DNA of 64,000 nt from positions 1 through 64,000 of the forward strand of contig JASAMV010006453.1 in the NCBI GenBank assembly GCA_030248065.1. Direction: 5' to 3'. The position numbers and the translations under genes are program-made. The stretch comes from Rhynchonema sp. JSB1_4. Taxonomy: Eukaryota; Nematoda; Chromadorea; Monhysterida; Xyalidae. The notes under the pieces are model-generated. The model saw only the letters and a list, made by a program, of their open reading frames with translations. It ran no database searches and was not told the DNA's origin. Shown piece by piece: positions 59,648 through 64,000 of the stretch (positions are counted from its first letter, which is position 1; each line of letters starts with the position of its first letter).

Positions 59648-62600
59648 ATGCTTGTTTGTATTTTTTGTAACGATCAGTTTGCCACTGGAGTTCGTTTGCG
59701 ACGGCATCTGTTGAATGCCCACCCCCGCGCGTTTCATTCCCCGTTTGTGTGCGGGCAAGAGGCTTGTTATCGACAGTTTCACAGCCTCCAACCGTGGTTG
59801 AAACACGTGAAAACACACCTCAAACTTACTCCATCATCGCCGTGTCCATCAACATTCAAGCGACAACGTTTAGAAGCGCCTGACGTAAAACCAGAGGTGG
59901 GATTGAATTGAGTTACGATAGCACACTGGCCACAAAATGCAAATACACAAAAATGGATAAATTTCGTTCACATAAAAATACATAAACCATGCGCAAGAGC
60001 GCAAGTTTTCCTTTCAGTTTTGTGTCAAAACGTACAGGATTTCTGAATGAATTTGGAACTCCGAGCCAGTGTTGGAGGTACTCTGGAGGGGGGGATACCT
60101 ACTGTACCAGAGCCGATGGCCTGGGGGGGTTATGTACCTAGGGGGGTTTGGGGGTTTGGGGGGGGTTAGGTTTTGGGGTGAAAATTTTTTATGTGTTTAT
60201 TATGTGTGGAATCGTGTGAAAACATAGTATTTGCGCGCGTAGCGCGCGAATTTGGGGGTAATTTGAGGTAAAAACCACTGATTTTACACTAATTTTGGCC
60301 ATTTTGGTCAAAAATTGGCACTTTTGAGGCAAAATCGGGGGGGGATACCTACTGTACCAGGGTGAAAATCGGGGGGATACCTACTGTACCATGCCAAACA
60401 TCGGGGGGATACCTACTGTACCAGGCGAGGGGGGATACCTACTGTACGGGGGGGGGCTACCCCCTCCCCCCCAAACCCCCCACCTCCAACACTGCTCCGA
60501 ACAGACAATGTAGCTCTGTACGAAAAGGAAGCACTGGGCAAGAAATCAGGCAGGCAATTTTCAACAAGTTTTGTAATTGTGTGATTCCACCTCTGGTCCA
60601 GAGTGACTCTGAAAATACAACGCCGGAGTCAAGCCAAGATGTCGATTGTTCAACTCCAAACACGCACGTTACATGTTCGCAATCGAACGCTATTGAGACG
60701 GCCGACTTTATTTCTACCGTGCAATCGGCAGGTCTAGACCTTGCGCTCAGTCTCCGTGCCGACAGTTCGATCACGCGCGACTGCCGTCAAACTACAATAT
60801 CTAGCGTGAATGATTTCAGCGAAAGATTGTGCGACTTTGTTGTTGACAAGATAAAGGCATCAGGTGTGGCCAGCCAATTGCAAGACCTGCTGACTGATCT
60901 CCAGTCGTCTGCCGTGCGCCGACCACTCGAGTTTGTTGGCACCGACTACAAACAGGAGCAAGAATTCCGCAAGGACTCAGCTTTTGTTGCTGCTGAAGCT
61001 CTCAGCTTTGGAGATATTCGTCATGAGGTTAGCTGACTGTCCGTCATGGGTCTGAAAGTCATCATTTTCTGATTTATGCTCCATGCAGAGGTGTCAGTTG
61101 AGGCCGGGCCGGGCCGAGGTTTTCCATCATCGGGCTGGGCCAGGCCGGACTTCGCAAACTAAGAAAAAATCGTGGTTTTTCATTAAAAACCGAATTTCCA
61201 AACCGAATGTCCCATTTCTCCAAAATCAAATTTCGATTTTTTTGACAGAATGCACGGTTTGGCCTAAGCCTAAGCGTAAACCTAAGCCTAATAAAAAGCC
61301 TGAGCCGAAGCCTAAGCCTTAGCCTGACATAAAGGAAAGTCAAATTTCAGGCTGTCTTATGATTTCAAAGTTCCTCCACCAAAGGCCTTAGGGTTTCCCG
61401 AAAGGCGGCCGGGCCCGATTGACACCTCTGACTTAAAATACATCTGCTCCCGAACATCTGTCCTGAAACATCACTAGCGGTATCGCTTTTGGTGATCATG
61501 ATGGATTAACCTAGATCACGCGACTTGTTAATCACTATTTTGACCAGCGTAAAAACATGTGCGCACAAAATTAATGCCATCAGTGACTCTCAAGAAATTA
61601 TTTATGCAAAAATGTCACATGACCAAGACAATCCATGACTCACCCAGTACAGTAAGTGACTGTTGGATTTTTTCATTATGGGTCAAAAGGAGAGAGAGTT
61701 GTTTTTCAGACTGTCCGCGTTGGCGAACAACCAACAACCAAGCGTGTGGCTGACACATTCCAGTACGTGTCCATGCATTCCACCCTTCGTACCGTGTTTA
61801 TGCACCAAGACATGATCGATGCGATAACGAACAATCGACCTTCAACTGATGGCTCAATAGATGAATTTGTTGACGGAGATATTTTTCGGTTCCATCCCAT
61901 ATTTTCTGATCACACAAAGCTGTCTGTTGCAATTCAAGTTTACTACGACGATTTTGAGGTATGTCACTCGTGTTCTTTGTCTGATTTTTGTCAATTTTTC
62001 ATGTTCGACAAACACACCATAAGCGTACGCAAGTGTACCATGTTACACTAATAGTGTATCTTCTAACTGCAGGTAACGAATCCACTCGGGTCGAAGACAG
62101 GCGTTCACAAGAGCGGCGTGTTCTATTTTGTCGTCAAAAATTTACCCACATACTTCAATCGAGCATCAGTCAACATTTTTCTATTGGCAATCGCTAAAAC
62201 TGAACTTCTGAAACGAGAAAAACACGACGGGACCCGGAATGGCTATGACGTGGTCTTGGACAGAATTGTGGACGACGTCAAAGTTCTGGAGACCGATGGT
62301 ATTCTGCTGCACAATGGACAGCGTCTGTACGGATCACTCGCTCTCGTTGTGGGGGATAATCTCGGAAGACGGGCTCTTTGTGGATTTTGTGAATCTCCAA
62401 GTTCCAATTACCCCTGTGATTGCTGCAAGATTCATAAGTCTGATTTACGCTCGCAGTTCAAAGACTTTGACATCCGCACAAAAACCGACTATGTAATTGA
62501 TCTGGCTGATGTTTCAAACAATTCCGCGTGCATGTCATCGACCGGCGTTCGACGACCAACGATGCTCAACAAACTGGCGTTTTTTCATGTGCTGTCAAAT

Positions 62601-64000
62601 TCTATTGGTTGGTATGTTTAATTCATCACGTGAATTATGAGCAAAAGTAGGGAGAAAATTTTTTTAGTCATTTTGTGACTTTTTTAAGAAAGGCAAGGGG
62701 TACAAGGGCGTTGGGCAAAAACTGTCGGTCGGACCAACTGAAGTTTTACAACAAAAACGTCGACAGGGCACCGTTTCTAAATGTATAACTTTTAGGAGAC
62801 TTGATGCACGACTGGCTTGAGGGCATTGCGCAAGCATTCACCAAGGTGGTTTTGTACCACCTCGTGCACGTTGACAAAGTGCTAACTCTATCGAAGCTCA
62901 ACAACATCATTGCCTTTCATCCGTTTGGCAGAACGGACAAACAAAATAAACCATCCGAAATTTCTGACCTGAAAGGTTGGTCAAATATCATCTACTATCG
63001 ATGCAATTATTCTTCTGTTGATCGTGTTGTGCAACATGTTCTAATTGCCCGCTTCTACTGCTTTCGCAGGCGGGGGTGCGCCAGGTCATCGTCAGTGCAA
63101 ATGCACCAGATGGGCCCGCTGACCACTAGCCAGAGCCAGACCCCAGGTCCAAATGTAAACGAAAAACATAGCGTGAACCATTTTGATAATTATATTCAGG
63201 CATACTGACCGGCAATCGGCAATTGCGCCAGAAAGCGATGCAATGTTGGTGTCTAATGCGTCTGTTACCGCTGCTGATCGGTCATTTGGTGCCCAAGGAC
63301 AACAAACACTTTGCGTTTTTCCTCAAAATGGCTGATGTTTCCGATTTGCTGTTTGCTCAGCGATGGACGACCGATGCTTGCCGACTGTACGAGACCAAAG
63401 TCGCTGAACTTCTCACATCATTCAATGAGCTCTATTCTCCACAATTCAATCTCACCAACAAGGCACATCATTTGTGCCACTATGGCCTCTACACTCAACG
63501 AGCAGGTCCTCCGATTAAGTCGATGGTGACGGCGGAGGAAATGAAAAACGGTGTGCTAAAGCGAATTCCATCCTTCAATTTCATGAACATCCAGTACTCG
63601 ATCGCCAGTCAACATCAGCTACGCCAATTCTACGACCACAAATGTGGAAAATTACTGAAGGACAACATTGAAATCAACAAAACCGTGCGACTCTCGTTGG
63701 CTGCCGCACATCTCAACCCATCTATGTTTGACAATCTGTCCGATCTGCTACCGTTCCGTGTTCCAACCAGTGAAACAAGCACCATTGACTTGCACACACA
63801 AGTAAAAGTGCGTGGACAGACGTACCACGATGGTGACGTCATTGTTGTGTGCACGGATCCGGTCAGATTTGGCCGCTTGTTGGGTGTGTGTGGACACTCT
63901 GACGTTGACAATGTGGTCATGATTGTGCGAATGTTTGACATTGTCAACTATGACGACCATTTGAGATGTTACCACGTGCGTTTGACTGACGACCGACACG
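59648..64000 (+). CDS. C2H2 plus transposase-like protein of a CACTA/CMC-like element, 3' incomplete
   Basis: Exons: 59632-59896 (ATG 59648), about 60505-61027, 61710-61958, 62073-62607, 62796-62975 and 63200-64000 and beyond. Phases match from exon 2 on (0,0,1,1). The exon 1-2 junction does not match, so an exon or splice site is missing there. Exon 1 encodes paired zinc-finger motifs (VCIFCNDQF, LRRHLLNAH, FVCGQEACYRQFHSLQPWLK, HVKTH). Later exons hold GDNLGRRALCGFCES with CDCCK, MHDWLEGIAQAF and QLRQKAMQCWCLMRLLPLLI. These are landmarks of the uncharacterised C2H2-transposase proteins found in many animals and related to the Tnp2/CACTA group. It probably catalyses DNA cut-and-paste. No stops or frameshifts were noticed in the exons, so it may be recently active. 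Confidence 0.75.
60067..60494. mobile_element. G-rich hAT-like element with a GGGGGGATACCTACTGTACC minisatellite
   Basis: Ends CAGTGTTGGAGGT and ACCTCCAACACTG with CTCCGAGC/CTCCGAAC target duplications. The interior holds at least five GGGGATACCTACTGTACC-type repeats and long G runs. It sits in the transposase gene just 5' of exon 2. Confidence 0.8.
61086..61430. repeat. CAGAGGTGTCA inverted-repeat element
   Basis: CAGAGGTGTCAGTTGAGGCC to ATTGACACCTCTG, hAT-like termini but without a matching 8-bp duplication. The interior has a degenerate CCTAAG/TTAGGC tract (61258-61322). It is in an intron of the transposase gene. Confidence 0.65.

Larger units (their letters stand above)
59385..64000 (+). 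mobile_element. CACTA/CMC-like autonomous DNA transposon, right end beyond the window
   Basis: The likely left end is CACTCGTAAAAAAAGTGTAA at 59385, followed by subterminal GTGTAA/TTACAC and GTGGAAAATTCCACAC motifs. About 250 bp later a spliced gene starts with a C2H2 exon and continues to the window end. The CACT start fits CACTA elements, whose target duplication is 2-3 bp. The right end is not visible, so the boundary is inferred. Confidence 0.6.

Noticed and set aside
60362..60504. 5' part of the 224-codon frame as coding sequence of the transposase
   Set aside because: It translates the G-rich minisatellite of an inserted element; the exon is taken to start at 60505 after AACAG.

Overview
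This is a repeat-packed metazoan genomic window, probably from an invertebrate. Genes are split into many small exons with GT-AG introns, and no prokaryotic operon structure, CRISPR array or rRNA is visible. Scattered degenerate TTAGGC-type tracts and a strongly over-represented GATGTTTCA motif (which resembles the nematode piRNA upstream motif) would fit a nematode, but I cannot prove the phylum from this sequence.

Layout. At 1-7 kb I recognise no gene, only hAT-like and small inverted-repeat elements. At 7.0-16.9 kb on the minus strand lies a modular extracellular protein gene that alternates sushi (CCP) domains with C-type lectin-like domains (CTLDs). At 17-22 kb there is a stack of nonautonomous transposons. 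At 22.3-30.8 kb on the plus strand is a 14-exon organic anion transporter (OATP/SLCO) gene, nearly complete but without its first exon. Its introns carry hAT-like, foldback and other nonautonomous elements. From 34.6 to 58 kb on the plus strand there is a cluster of four small secreted C-type lectin genes. At 40.2-41.5 kb is an unrecognised coiled-coil gene, and at 43.1-45.15 kb (minus) the 3' part of an ACAD10/ACAD11-type acyl-CoA dehydrogenase. From 59.4 kb to the window end is a large CACTA/CMC-like transposon whose multi-exon protein has a C2H2 N-terminus and a divergent transposase-like body.

The central event is a direct segmental duplication. The OATP 3' end plus the first lectin gene (about 30.7-37.2 kb) recur at about 45.15-51.06 kb in the same order and orientation. 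Because the copies are young, each shows empty target sites for elements present in the other. This gives exact ends and target-site duplications for two hAT-like elements, one Harbinger-like element and one TA-inserting element. One breakpoint lies exactly on a splice acceptor of the acyl-CoA dehydrogenase gene.

Function. The lectin cluster and the sushi/CTLD gene point to secreted or surface carbohydrate/ligand-recognition proteins. The paralogues differ at the sugar-selectivity triplet: QPD in the two duplicated copies, EPN in the older paralogue. Transposons dominate the rest: hAT-like, piggyBac-like (TTAA), Harbinger-like, Helitron-like, TA-inserting and CACTA-like families.
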